From assembly GCA_964501335.1 (NCBI GenBank), contig CAZCTC010000001.1, positions 62,001 through 126,000 of the forward strand: 64,000 nt of DNA. The letters are read 5' to 3'. Below the pieces are notes generated by a model. It was not told where the DNA came from and made no database searches. It worked only from the letters and a program-made list of their open reading frames with translations. The position numbers and the translations under genes were made by a program. This document shows, piece after piece, positions 17,990 to 27,164 of the stretch. How positions within the stretch are numbered: the stretch's first letter is position 1; each line of letters opens with the position of its first letter. This DNA comes from CAZCTC01 sp964501335 (GTDB lineage: Bacteria > Chloroflexota > Anaerolineae > B4-G1 > SLSP01).

Positions 17990-18817
17990 TCATTTCTTCA
18001 AGCTCGGAATCAACCCCGGCAGCGACATGATCAAAGAAATAATCCCAAAGATCGCCAAAATCAACACCAGGACAATCCCGATCACCCCCATTACAATCCC
18101 TCCCACCGCATCCGTAATGCTCACCAGGAATCGGGGAACCAGGCTGTGCAAAAACACCACAATCACATTCGCCACCAACGCCATAAAAAAGATCACCACC
18201 AACCCGAGGTTCTTGAGAAAATCCTGCTCGGCCAGCAGGATGGAGCCCCCAACCCCAATCTTAAGCAGCATCAACAGGCTTAAAATCACTGCCGCCCCGC
18301 TGCGATCGAAAGAAGCATATCGACACATGTAAATAATCGTGCCGAACGGAAAAGCAAACAGCAACACCGTCATCTTGATCATAGCCGCCAGCGCCGCGTA
18401 AATTTCCACCAGCGCCACCAGAATCAGACAGATGGCCAGCCCCATCGTCAGCAATCCCTGCAACCGCCCGTAGCGTGTATTGCCCATCACCAACGCCGCC
18501 CCCAACATGCTGACCGAAAAACACAACACGATATCGACAAAAGCCATCGCCGGAATGGCCCGCCCGGGAGGATCCTCATCGACACTCAAGGCCTCCTTCG
18601 ACTTTTCATCCACACTGTTAAGCGCTTCATCCAGCTCCGAATTCCCCGTGTCGGGAGCCGCCTCCAGCAAGGCGCCGACATTGACCTTTTCTTGCGCCAG
18701 ATTCAGATATTCCAACAGGGGCTCCAACTGCGGAGCCCCCCGCTCAAACAGCACAATCACCAGACTGAGCGCAATCGCCACCACCAGGAACGGCCAGCGC
18801 AATTTAGGAGGTTTCAT
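17990..18817 (-). CDS. Polytopic membrane protein, last gene of the eCIS cluster
   Basis: 275 residues with about seven hydrophobic segments: one near the N-terminus (WPFLVVAIALSLVIVLF), then, after an acidic soluble loop of about 60 residues (to residue 85), six more, ending in a very hydrophobic IVMGVIGIVLVLILAIFGIISLIM. GGAGG lies just upstream of the ATG, 12 bases after the preceding gene, so it is co-transcribed with the PASTA genes. I recognise no family. Position and topology suggest an inner-membrane partner of the single-pass proteins encoded just upstream; that link is inference. Confidence 0.75.
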   Translation of the reverse strand: MKPPKLRWPFLVVAIALSLVIVLFERGAPQLEPLLEYLNLAQEKVNVGALLEAAPDTGNSELDEALNSVDEKSKEALSVDEDPPGRAIPAMAFVDIVLCFSVSMLGAALVMGNTRYGRLQGLLTMGLAICLILVALVEIYAALAAMIKMTVLLFAFPFGTIIYMCRYASFDRSGAAVILSLLMLLKIGVGGSILLAEQDFLKNLGLVVIFFMALVANVIVVFLHSLVPRFLVSITDAVGGIVMGVIGIVLVLILAIFGIISLIMSLPGLIPSLKK

Positions 18818-18829
18818 AAAATATTCGCC

Positions 18830-19342
18830 TCAAGGCTTCAAAACATCCATCACACAACGGCTCTCTTCCGTTTTCGCCGTCGGCGAGACAACTTCCTGGC
18901 ACTGAATCGTCATCGAAGCCCCCTCCGGAGCCACATAAACCGTCAGAGCCGGCTTCTGCGCCGTCAACCGTTGATTGCCGGTAACCTGAGGGGTTGCCAC
19001 ACGGACCACCACCAGCGTCGGAGCGCTGGAAATCAACCCCAGCTTCACCACCCGACTCCCATCGCCTTCGATTCTCCGCACCTCCACCTTGCACTCTTTC
19101 CCCTTCGCCAGCACAATCCGCTGCCCTACCGTCGTAATTCCATTGCAGCCGTCGCTGATCACATCCCCGCTCGCCAGCGGCTTGTCGGGGGCCAGCTTCC
19201 CCTTCACCCACTGCAACCAGTCGGGCGGGCTGGACAGATCCGGCTGGCCCGACGGCTGCATAAACCCGGCACTGGTCCCCCCAATGAAAAGCACGATCAG
19301 CAGGATAAAGATGCCCAGCAGGATCTTCTGCTGTTTGGTCAT
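18830..19342 (-). CDS. Single-pass membrane protein with extracytoplasmic domain
   Basis: 170 residues. The start at 19342 overlaps the TGA of the upstream gene (ATGA), which fixes it; the longer frame from a GTG has no support. The N-terminus KILLGIFILLIVLFIGGTSAG is a signal anchor, followed by about 140 residues predicted outside the cytoplasm with a Cys in SDGCNG and further Cys in KECKVE, IQCQEV and SRCVMD, possibly disulphide-bonded. No family recognised. Translational coupling to the 823-residue PASTA protein indicates a common complex. Confidence 0.75.
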   Translation of the reverse strand: MTKQQKILLGIFILLIVLFIGGTSAGFMQPSGQPDLSSPPDWLQWVKGKLAPDKPLASGDVISDGCNGITTVGQRIVLAKGKECKVEVRRIEGDGSRVVKLGLISSAPTLVVVRVATPQVTGNQRLTAQKPALTVYVAPEGASMTIQCQEVVSPTAKTEESRCVMDVLKP

Positions 19343-21810
19343 GGCAAAATCCCGGTCCGGTAATAATAGATTTCCAGCACAGGCTCGGCCCACACCGGAA
19401 CCCCCACCGGATCTTGAAGGAAAGGCCCATAGGAACTCAATGGATTGGCCGCCGACAACGCTCCCACCCTGAGCAAAGGGCCGGTCTGCAAATAAATGCT
19501 CAGAGTTTGATGATTCCCATCCCGGGTCAGATCGGTCACATCCCAGAGATAAGGCTGCGACGCACTGTCCGGAATAAATTCCAACACGGAGTTGGCCACC
19601 CTCCGGCAGCTGTTGGCAAATGGATTCGCAGTGCCGTCATCGACCGAACAGGCCCCAATCCGGATAGAACTCACCGGCAGCCCGCTCCCGTCATCCTGGA
19701 ACCTGACCCAGCGCACGCGCAACGTCGAGGTCAAAATCTGGCTTCCCACCGGAATTTTTGAGAGATCGAAACGCAGCACAGAACCGAAAGCCAGGCTTTC
19801 CGATCGCTTCCCCGACCAGAATTCACCGCCCGCACAATTCGAACTGCCCTCACTGTTCCAGACACAGACCTGCTCCGGCGTCACTGCCTCCATCTTTAAT
19901 TCCGGCGGAGCGGTGACCGTCAGCGTCACCGCCCCCCCCTGGTCGATCAGACTGCCCGGGGCCGGATTAATCCCCATCACCAGCCCGGCTTCATAAACCA
20001 GAGTCGCTTCATAAATAAGTTTCACCGCCAGACAGGGGGGATTGTCACAGCAGGTGTTGACCAGTTGCTCTTGAGCCTGGGCCACCGGCAACATCGCAAT
20101 CTGGGGGATCTGCAATCCCGGCTGCGGCCCTTTGGAAACGGTCACCGTCACCCGCTCCCCCTGCCGGACCCGAATGCCCTGCGGATCGACATCCAGCAAA
20201 CTGCCCGCCGGCGCCACATTGAACTTCTGGATCGTCACCAGATTGAAACAGGGCGGATTCTCGCAATCGCCGAAATTCGTCAGATCCACACTTCCATTCT
20301 GGACCGAAACCCTATCCGGAATGAGGATATCCGGCTGCGGCCCGCGGGAAAGCGTTACCGTCACCAGCGCTCCGGGGCCCAGCGTTCCGGTCATCGGCGG
20401 ATCGGTCTTAACAATCCGCCCATCGGCAACTAAAGCCGAATAAAGCCGCGATCCGCTGTCGTTCATCTGAATCGGCCCCAACCCGGGGATCGACCGCGAC
20501 AGCTCATCCAGAATATTCCGGGCCTCCGTCACCCGCAGATCCGTCAAATCGGGCATCCGTATCGGCCCCCGGGAAATCGTCAGCGTGATCGGCTGTTGAT
20601 GCCAGATGACCGATTCCGCCGGCGGAATGCTTTTGATCACATTCAACTCGGCCACCAGCGGATCATAACTCCACTCCACCCCGCCGACCCGGATATCGCT
20701 TTTGGACAGTACTTCCATCGCCTGCGTCAACGGCTGATTGACCAGATCGGGCACAGTTTTCCTGGACAGAAAATTCTGGTAGACGAAAAAGCCTCCGCCC
20801 CCGACCAGCCCCAGAGCAACCAAAATCAGAGCGGCCGCCGGTAGAATATTGTTCTGGAACCAGATATTTCCGACATTTAGTTCCAGAAAGGTATCACCGG
20901 TGCTCTCATCGATGGGGGTAGATACTTCATCCGGATGCTTTTGATCGATAATGGCAAAAAAGATCTTATAACGGCCCGGTCGGGCCTCCGGCGGAATGAT
21001 AAAATCATACGTGATCCGCTCCTGACACAGAACCGGGAAATTGCGCTCGGCTCGCCCCTCCAGCGCCGCCCAATCCAACCGCTGCGGAGGGATTCCCCCC
21101 GGCCCGGGTCGCTTATCAAAAAGCCCCCGCAAACTCTCCCCCAGACGCCGCCACAGCCCCGGCTTTTTCCCCGTCGCCGGCGTGACGGGTTGAGCAACTG
21201 GCCTCTTTCCAGCCTTGAAAATGCCCCACAACCGGCTCAACAGACCGGGCTTCTTGCCGCTTCCTCCCGCAACCCCGGGTTTAGGCGCCGTGACCGGCGT
21301 CCCTCCCGCAGTTGAGGGTGTCGCCCCCGGCTTTCCTCCCGCCGTCGGCGCGACCGCCGGTCCGGGCGATGCCGCCGGATGGGCCGACGACGGCGTAGAT
21401 GGAGTTGCCGGTTTGCCGCCCCCTCCCGAAACCCCCATCGAAAAATCCGGCGCCGGAGCTCCCTCCGCCGTTCCCGCCGAAACGGAAACGTCAGACCCGG
21501 CCGGCACGCCGCCGGGATTCATCGTGCCGGGCGAAGTCCATCGCCACATCGCCCAATCCGCTTGCTTCTCCCGCTCCACCGAAACAGGGATCACCGGAGT
21601 CAGCCCCGGCGGCGTCAAAACTGGGAGCGGATCCGGCTCAACTTCAACCTTCTCATAGGGCTCGATCATCAACCGCAGATCGCCGCGAATCGGCACCACC
21701 CCTTCATTTCTAACCTCAAACGTGATCCGGCCACGGCGGTTGCGATCTCTCCAATCGAATCTCAACTCAATATCGTTCACAGGTTGGATAACCAGGCGTC
21801 TATCGGCCAT
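19339..21810 (-). CDS. Single-pass PASTA-repeat protein with DNRLRE-like C-terminal domain
   Basis: 823 residues, ATG after GGGAGGGG. A cytosolic Ig-like N-domain (1-90) is followed by a long Ala/Pro/Gly/Thr linker (about 115-225), a second beta segment (to about 320), one membrane helix (about 324-346, ILPAAALILVALGLVGGGGFFVY), about four PASTA repeats (first PDLVNQPLTQAMEVLSKSDI; then PDLTDLRVTEARNIL; each closing with VTLSRG- or VTVSKG-like ends) and a C-terminal beta domain with LRFDLSKIPVGSQILTSTLRV, the DNRLRE-type pattern. PASTA repeats bind peptidoglycan or beta-lactams in Ser/Thr kinases, but no kinase domain is present here. It is a paralogue of the next gene upstream. The orientation (N-terminus in, PASTA out) would let it link a cytoplasmic machine to the wall. 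Confidence 0.82.
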   Translation of the reverse strand: MADRRLVIQPVNDIELRFDWRDRNRRGRITFEVRNEGVVPIRGDLRLMIEPYEKVEVEPDPLPVLTPPGLTPVIPVSVEREKQADWAMWRWTSPGTMNPGGVPAGSDVSVSAGTAEGAPAPDFSMGVSGGGGKPATPSTPSSAHPAASPGPAVAPTAGGKPGATPSTAGGTPVTAPKPGVAGGSGKKPGLLSRLWGIFKAGKRPVAQPVTPATGKKPGLWRRLGESLRGLFDKRPGPGGIPPQRLDWAALEGRAERNFPVLCQERITYDFIIPPEARPGRYKIFFAIIDQKHPDEVSTPIDESTGDTFLELNVGNIWFQNNILPAAALILVALGLVGGGGFFVYQNFLSRKTVPDLVNQPLTQAMEVLSKSDIRVGGVEWSYDPLVAELNVIKSIPPAESVIWHQQPITLTISRGPIRMPDLTDLRVTEARNILDELSRSIPGLGPIQMNDSGSRLYSALVADGRIVKTDPPMTGTLGPGALVTVTLSRGPQPDILIPDRVSVQNGSVDLTNFGDCENPPCFNLVTIQKFNVAPAGSLLDVDPQGIRVRQGERVTVTVSKGPQPGLQIPQIAMLPVAQAQEQLVNTCCDNPPCLAVKLIYEATLVYEAGLVMGINPAPGSLIDQGGAVTLTVTAPPELKMEAVTPEQVCVWNSEGSSNCAGGEFWSGKRSESLAFGSVLRFDLSKIPVGSQILTSTLRVRWVRFQDDGSGLPVSSIRIGACSVDDGTANPFANSCRRVANSVLEFIPDSASQPYLWDVTDLTRDGNHQTLSIYLQTGPLLRVGALSAANPLSSYGPFLQDPVGVPVWAEPVLEIYYYRTGILP

Positions 21811-21824
21811 CGCTGCCCCTCCCT

Positions 21825-23534
21825 TTAATTCCCGCTGCCTTCCGGCGCATTGGATTGCTCAACAGCTCCCGGAACATAATATTCGATCGACAATTGCGGG
21901 CGATGGGTAGGATCGAAATGGTTAACCGTCGCAAATCGTTGCAACACAAAGCCGGCAGGAAGCACGCCATCCCGGTTCTCACTCACAAACTGCACGCAAA
22001 AAACAGCCCCTTCCGCCTGCGCAAAGCCATAACTGAGGTTGGAAAGATCCCATTCATAGACCTGAGGCGCAGGACTCTTGATCCAGGTCGTCACCGTCAC
22101 CCCCTCCCCATCGCAGATCGGCTCGGACTGGCTCTCCGGATTCCAGGGGATCTTGATACCACTTACCGTCACCCCCTTCAAATACTCATCAGAACTGATA
22201 AAATCCTCCAGATAAAGCCGTAATTTCACCCCCGACACCACCGCCCCGGCCGGCAATCCCGGATTGAGAAAATGCAGCACAAAAGTCCCCGTCAGATCCG
22301 AACGATCACGATAGGCATAAAGAGAGGCATAAACGCTCTTACAGTCCCGATGGTCGTACTTCACCCCCGAATCCCAAAAACAGCTGAAATCAGCCGCCAG
22401 GGAATAGGTAAGCGGCGCCCCCGAAGCAACGGTCAACACCACCGTACTCGTCGGCACGATCAACTGGCCGGCCGGAGGATTGCTGCCCAACACCCGGCCC
22501 AACATGGAACTTTCAATCTCCTGCCGGCTGATATCCTGATACATGATCCGGATATTCATGCAAGGCCCCCCATTGCAAAGACGCGACAGCGCCGCATAGG
22601 CCTGGCCCCGATGCATATGGTTCACCGCCGGCATGACCAAAGCCGGCCGGGAAAGGGTCAACGTCACCGCCTGCCCTGCCGTGATCGGGGTACCGACCGC
22701 CGGTTGAAAAGTGATCACCTTCGTCCGGCTTATTTCCGCCAGACTCCATTCCCATTGCAGAGAGGCCAGCTTCAAACCCCGACTGTGCAACTCCCGGGAG
22801 GCCTCCTCAAAAGGCTTTCCCGTCAGATCCGGCATCGTCCTGGCCGGAGGCATCATCACCAACAGCGCAGCCCCCCCCACCACAGCCGCCAGCACCGCCA
22901 GCACCCACACAACCCACCAGGGAAAAACCCGTTGCTTCTGTAACGGCCCCTCGATATCCAGGAAAAAGTGCCGGCCCCCGACATACACATCATCCGGATA
23001 CTCTGCATCGATCACATCCAGAGAGAACTCATAAGAGGCCGGCTCTACATCCAGCGGCACCTTGAAATTCACCTCATAACAGACCGTCTGGCTTCTTTCA
23101 ATCTTGCGCTCCGGCTCCATCACCTGCGCCCATTTTTCCCGGCTCTGAATCACATCCCGGGCCCGGGTAAATTTCCCGGCAGTATCGACAATGCCATCCA
23201 CATCGCGCTGCCGCACATACTGGCTGATTTCATCGATAAACTGGGGATTCGCCGTCAACGCATCGCTATGGGCCACAATCCTGGCCCGCGCCTGAAAATC
23301 ATCCACCCCACGATTCGTCACATTCACCGGAATAAGATACTCTTTATAATTTTTCGACCGGCTCCCCAAACCGATCCGGGCCAGCCGCTTCCCAAGCCAG
23401 GGAATTTTCTCGACCCACGATCGCACCCTGCGAAAAAATTGCCCCAGCGGATTCGCCGACCCGTCATCCAATCGAATAGTAAACTTATCATTCGAGGGAG
23501 TGATCACCAGATCCAGATTCGACCTCAATACCAT
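21825..23534 (-). CDS. Single-pass PASTA-repeat protein, paralogue of the downstream gene
   Basis: 569 residues; GAGGAGGGG precedes the ATG. A cytosolic region of about 200 residues has basic and amphipathic stretches and a beta domain (CYEVNFKVPLDVEPASYEFSLDV). One membrane helix follows at about 205-228 (WWVVWVLAVLAAVVGGAALLVMM), then two PASTA repeats (MPDLTGKPFEEASRELHSRG and a second with VGRVLGSNPPAGQ-like text) and a C-terminal beta domain with GTFVLHFLNPGLPAGAVVSG, DNRLRE-like. The intervening gap to the 823-residue gene is 14 bases. The two proteins share the order beta domain, membrane helix, PASTA, DNRLRE-like. Probably membrane anchors linked to the eCIS; the role is inferred from context only. 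Confidence 0.82.
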   Translation of the reverse strand: MVLRSNLDLVITPSNDKFTIRLDDGSANPLGQFFRRVRSWVEKIPWLGKRLARIGLGSRSKNYKEYLIPVNVTNRGVDDFQARARIVAHSDALTANPQFIDEISQYVRQRDVDGIVDTAGKFTRARDVIQSREKWAQVMEPERKIERSQTVCYEVNFKVPLDVEPASYEFSLDVIDAEYPDDVYVGGRHFFLDIEGPLQKQRVFPWWVVWVLAVLAAVVGGAALLVMMPPARTMPDLTGKPFEEASRELHSRGLKLASLQWEWSLAEISRTKVITFQPAVGTPITAGQAVTLTLSRPALVMPAVNHMHRGQAYAALSRLCNGGPCMNIRIMYQDISRQEIESSMLGRVLGSNPPAGQLIVPTSTVVLTVASGAPLTYSLAADFSCFWDSGVKYDHRDCKSVYASLYAYRDRSDLTGTFVLHFLNPGLPAGAVVSGVKLRLYLEDFISSDEYLKGVTVSGIKIPWNPESQSEPICDGEGVTVTTWIKSPAPQVYEWDLSNLSYGFAQAEGAVFCVQFVSENRDGVLPAGFVLQRFATVNHFDPTHRPQLSIEYYVPGAVEQSNAPEGSGN

Positions 23535-23598
23535 ATACCCCTCCTCGATCCTGATTCCTGCCGCCTACCCGATTCCATCCTGAAAATCCCCCGGCCTG

Positions 23599-23695
23599 AG
23601 GTGCGACGCACTTTCTATCTATAGAACCGTCGATTCAAACGGCTCAACTTGAATGCAAGATCCCTGTCCTTGCAAGATCATAGTGCGTTGCACCT
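23599..23695. repeat. 97-bp element with 14-bp terminal inverted repeats, copy 2
   Basis: Same ends (AGGTGCGACGCACT and AGTGCGTTGCACCT) and same length as 2293-2389. As in copy 1, it is followed at about the same distance by a hairpin-family member (23782), so the two elements travel as a pair. Confidence 0.7.
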
Positions 23696-23781
23696 CTTTG
23701 GAAAATCCCCCTACCCGCACAAGGCGCTTTTCCCGGTCAAATACGCCGCGCTGTGCGAAGCAGGAAGAGAGTTTTTTGTTT

Positions 23782-23817
23782 ATGTTTGGGTGCGCATCAG
23801 AATGCGCACCCAAACAT
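23782..23817. repeat. Hairpin family copy: 16-bp arms, loop CAGA
   Basis: Perfect inverted repeat (ATGTTTGGGTGCGCAT arm), between the PASTA gene block and the tail-protein-I gene, preceded by AGAGAGTTTTTTGTTT. Confidence 0.85.
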
Positions 23818-23847
23818 GGCCTTTACCAGAGCAGCACAAAATAAATC

Positions 23848-23915
23848 TTCCGCTGCGTCTCTCTGCGAACTCCCCGTCTCTGCGTTGAAATCTCTTTTTC
23901 ATCCTTCGGGGTGCC
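23848..23915. repeat. CTCTGTGTCCTCTGCG-type dispersed repeat, copy 2
   Basis: Degenerate copy ending GAAATCTCTTTTTC followed by ATCCTTCGGGGTGCCGCC. It runs into the last codons of the tail-protein-I gene. The related copy at 61880-61950 likewise abuts the 3' end of a gene. Confidence 0.5.
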
Positions 23916-24423
23916 GCCCCCACACAATCTCCCGGGTCATATAAACCGGCTTCTCCATCTCCACGATCTTCTCAATCAACCCCTTGTAAATCTGCGCCTC
24001 AGCCGGCGCCCAAACCTCCAGATGGAAATCCCGCTGCCGGCTCTCCTCCACCCGAAAACCTTTCATCCCCGTCGCAATTTCCAGGAAACGAAGTAGCCCC
24101 TCACAGGTGCCTCGCCATTGAGCCAGCATCGCCGCCGAAGCCAGCAACTCCCGGAACCGCCGCACGCCGCTCGGAAAACGTTTCACGCCGGCTCCATCGG
24201 CACTCACTTCCAACAAAGGCTCCAATCCCACCCAGCTCGCCAGAAAAGGCAGGAACCGTTCATCAGTAAGATAAGGATCAAACCAGAGCGCCAGCTCCTC
24301 CACAATCGCCTCATCAGGAGCCTGAAATGCCTGCATCACCTCCAGAAAGGCTCCCATGGCCGATCCCGCCAGCGATCGCTGAAAAACTTCCGGCAGCAGC
24401 AAAGCGATTTCGTTTTGCTTCAC
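23899..24423 (-). CDS. eCIS tail protein I-like baseplate component (Afp12/P2 gpI-like)
   Basis: 174 residues; a GTG start overlapping the upstream TGA by four bases, with GGAGG ahead. The sequence shows FDPYLTDERFLPFLASWVGLE near residue 50, then LLASAAMLAQWRGTCEGLLRFLEIATG and a C-terminal VWAPAEAQIYKGLIEKIVEMEKP, the pattern of phage tail protein I (baseplate wedge). In contractile injection systems it links the wedge to tail fibres. It is translationally coupled to baseplate J. No fibre gene follows, which is unusual. Confidence 0.8.
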   Translation of the reverse strand: MKQNEIALLLPEVFQRSLAGSAMGAFLEVMQAFQAPDEAIVEELALWFDPYLTDERFLPFLASWVGLEPLLEVSADGAGVKRFPSGVRRFRELLASAAMLAQWRGTCEGLLRFLEIATGMKGFRVEESRQRDFHLEVWAPAEAQIYKGLIEKIVEMEKPVYMTREIVWGRHPEG

Positions 24424-27164
24424 GGGGTCCTCCAGGATTTATCGGCAGAAGACTGCTGAACATCGCTGAGCTTACAGACATTGATCTCATGCTGGGCCGA
24501 ACAAAAAAGCCAGGTCGGCGGCAACGTAATCTTCGATTGAGAAATCTTGCCGGAAACCGGCTCATACCTCACATCCGTCGCCAGCTCTTCATTGGCCTTC
24601 ACCATCCGGCGATAAATGCCCTTCTCGCCCCCCACCATGACCAGATCCCCGGCCGGATAGGCCGCGATCCCATAGATCGGCAACAGCCAGAACCGCGGCT
24701 TTTGCGAATTCTCCTCGGGCCGCAACGGCAATCCATAACGCCAGTCGAAAACGGCCCACCCGTTCTCTTCCGCCTCAGGATTCTTCAGATCCAGTTCCAG
24801 CACCCCCCGACGATAGGTGGCCGCAAAAACCCGGTTGCCCATAAAAGCAAATCCCGTACAGCTGCCCCCGGTCCATCCCTTGTGATAACGGACCCAGGAA
24901 ACATTGCCCTCCCACGTCACCCGGCACCGATAACAACCGTCGCCGGGATCTTCCGGCCCCAACGCAGCCGCCCCGGCCCACAAATCCACCCCCTCGCTGC
25001 TGTTTTGAATGGCCAGTTTCCGGATGTCCACCGAGCGGCCGCCGGGAAAGTGCACCGGCTTGAAATCGCTGGGATATTGCGCCTCAGACTGCCGGCAAAG
25101 ATAGACCCCCTTGCCGTCCTTCAACGCCACCGCCAACAGAGATTTGCCCTGTCCATAACGATGAAAAACCACCGTATAAAAACGCAAAGGCTGCTCCGCC
25201 GTTCCGGAGAGCAGCACATCCGGATCTTTCCGCTCGATCACCACCTTATTCCGCTCATACTCATATTGAAAAAGCCCATCGTTGGCCGCTACCAGCACAA
25301 AGGAATCGTCATCGGTATACCGCCAGGCAATATCTTCGATCTTGCGGCCCCTTTTGCTGAAGCAATCCTCCTCCGGCCAGCTTTCCCCCCAATCACACGT
25401 CACATAGACCCGCCAGGTAAGTTCCTCCTCATTGGTAGTTTTCGTCCCACCTGCCTGAGTCAGAACCGCCACCCATCCCGGCCGCTCCGGATGGGGAGCG
25501 ATGCGAATCACCTCCTCATCCGGCTCAAATTTACGGATCAATTCCCACCCCTCACCGTCGTTCGTCGAACGGAAGAGTCGGGATTTGCTGCCGGCATACC
25601 AGCTGTGAGGTTGAAAAAAATCGGCGGCCAGCACGGAAACCGACTCCGGATACTCGTCCACCTCCAGCGCCACCTGATCGACCCAGAGCACCCCGGCCTC
25701 TCCCAACAAGAGGTTGTAAATTTGCGAAATATGCAACTCCTCCCCGAAAGGCCAGCCCTCCTGCCGCTCCAACAAAACGCTCGCCCGGCCGCCCGGCAGC
25801 GCCGCCCGCTTCACAGCCTCCTCCGTCGACGGCAACGGCGTGATCGCCTGGTACAACCGCTGTTCAATCCGCCCTTTGATCAAATCCGGGCTCTCCTCAT
25901 TGCGTACCACCACCCGCGCCCGTACCAATACCTTTTTGTAACGGGCCCACTCAATCCGACACTTGATCCCCATCGGCCGCCGGGCATCCAGGGTCTCACG
26001 CACCGTGCGCAGCAAAACCGGCTGAGCCCCCTCTTGCAACGCCACCAGCAAATCCCCCTTACCCGGCACCACCTTCGGAACCAGCACCACGGCCACCGTT
26101 CCGGCCGGAGCCCCCTTCCAGAGTTGAGCATAGGTAAACGCATAAGCCCGGGCCACCCCCGGATTGTTATGCAGCGCCAGATATTCAAAATCCTCCGCCG
26201 TGACGGCCCGGTTGTGCGTCCGGAACTCCCGCGGCCCCCGCAGCCGCGCATTCTGGAGTGTCTCCGCCGCCTGCCCGCCGAAAGCCGCCCGGGGATTCGT
26301 CACCCGAACTCCCGGCAAGGGATCTTTCAATACCGTCAACGTCTGCGCCGCCACATTGCCCTCCGGCCCGCCGCCGTAACGATACCAGGCAACGATCTGC
26401 CGCCGTTCCTCCGGCACCGCCGCCAACAGAGACGCTCCTTCCGCAAGCAAAACCTGAGGGGCAAACAAAATGGTTCCTTTGATTCGATCCACGACATACA
26501 CGAGATCGTCGGGACCGGTATTGGCAAAATTTTCCACTTCCCGCCAGATCTGATAATATTTCCCGTCGACCTGCGTGATCTCCTGTGCCTCCACATACAA
26601 CCTGGACGCGTCCACTTCCACCCCGACCCGCAGATCAAAAGGATGGCCGGTCGATGCAATCATCGGCGCATGCCCCACCGTAAAGCTCTGCCCCGGCTGC
26701 CCGGTTCCCACGCCCAGCTTCTCCGCCATCACCAGCTCACATTGATGGGCCGTCACTACAACCTGATCTTTATCCGCCGGCAAAGTCACATCCTCATCGG
26801 TCGTAAAAATCGGCGGCGGTGTATTGCCCGCCCGATCCACCGTCACCCGCGTCCCCCGTGGAATCACAATCGCCTGCCGCCGCCCCCCCGTCCGGCTGAA
26901 TTGCAGCTCCACCATCGCCGCCGCCGGCGGATAGAGCCGCACGCCCAACAACTTTAGAAAATCCAGATAGGTCAGCTCCGGCAACCGATTGACCCGATAG
27001 ATCAGCATCTCGGTCAGATAAGCAAACGCCTCCAGCAGCACCACCCCCGGATCGCCGGCCGTCAAATCCGTCCATTGGGGACACCGTCGACGGATAATTT
27101 CCTTCGCAGACTCCACCAGCTCTTCGAAATTGCGCTCGTCCAGATCAGGTGAATTCATTGACAT
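24420..27164 (-). CDS. Baseplate J-like protein fused to a propeller-like C-terminal domain
   Basis: 914 residues from the ATG at 27164, which overlaps the preceding stop as TGATG. The N-terminal half (1-520) is baseplate J (Afp11/gp6-like): TAGDPGVVLLEAFAYLTEML, then NRAVTAEDFEYLALHNNPGVARA and LQEGAQP. The second half (about 540-880) has repeated strands with SRLFRSTNDGEGWELI, YVTCDWGESWPEED and DGLFQYEYERNKV, the aspartate-box style of BNR/sortilin-type propellers. Baseplate J forms the wedge ring that triggers sheath contraction. A propeller fused to it would decorate the baseplate periphery and could serve for target binding where no fibre gene is present. The fusion is continuous, with no frameshift visible. 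Confidence 0.85.
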   Translation of the reverse strand: MSMNSPDLDERNFEELVESAKEIIRRRCPQWTDLTAGDPGVVLLEAFAYLTEMLIYRVNRLPELTYLDFLKLLGVRLYPPAAAMVELQFSRTGGRRQAIVIPRGTRVTVDRAGNTPPPIFTTDEDVTLPADKDQVVVTAHQCELVMAEKLGVGTGQPGQSFTVGHAPMIASTGHPFDLRVGVEVDASRLYVEAQEITQVDGKYYQIWREVENFANTGPDDLVYVVDRIKGTILFAPQVLLAEGASLLAAVPEERRQIVAWYRYGGGPEGNVAAQTLTVLKDPLPGVRVTNPRAAFGGQAAETLQNARLRGPREFRTHNRAVTAEDFEYLALHNNPGVARAYAFTYAQLWKGAPAGTVAVVLVPKVVPGKGDLLVALQEGAQPVLLRTVRETLDARRPMGIKCRIEWARYKKVLVRARVVVRNEESPDLIKGRIEQRLYQAITPLPSTEEAVKRAALPGGRASVLLERQEGWPFGEELHISQIYNLLLGEAGVLWVDQVALEVDEYPESVSVLAADFFQPHSWYAGSKSRLFRSTNDGEGWELIRKFEPDEEVIRIAPHPERPGWVAVLTQAGGTKTTNEEELTWRVYVTCDWGESWPEEDCFSKRGRKIEDIAWRYTDDDSFVLVAANDGLFQYEYERNKVVIERKDPDVLLSGTAEQPLRFYTVVFHRYGQGKSLLAVALKDGKGVYLCRQSEAQYPSDFKPVHFPGGRSVDIRKLAIQNSSEGVDLWAGAAALGPEDPGDGCYRCRVTWEGNVSWVRYHKGWTGGSCTGFAFMGNRVFAATYRRGVLELDLKNPEAEENGWAVFDWRYGLPLRPEENSQKPRFWLLPIYGIAAYPAGDLVMVGGEKGIYRRMVKANEELATDVRYEPVSGKISQSKITLPPTWLFCSAQHEINVCKLSDVQQSSADKSWRTP

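Noticed and set aside
24327..26957. Long plus-strand open frame of 876 codons opposite baseplate J
   Set aside because: Arg/Pro/His-rich translation with no domain pattern, fully antisense to a gene with clear family motifs. The same holds for long antisense frames at 48-1214, 8550-10337, 43108-44724 and many others in this GC-rich DNA.
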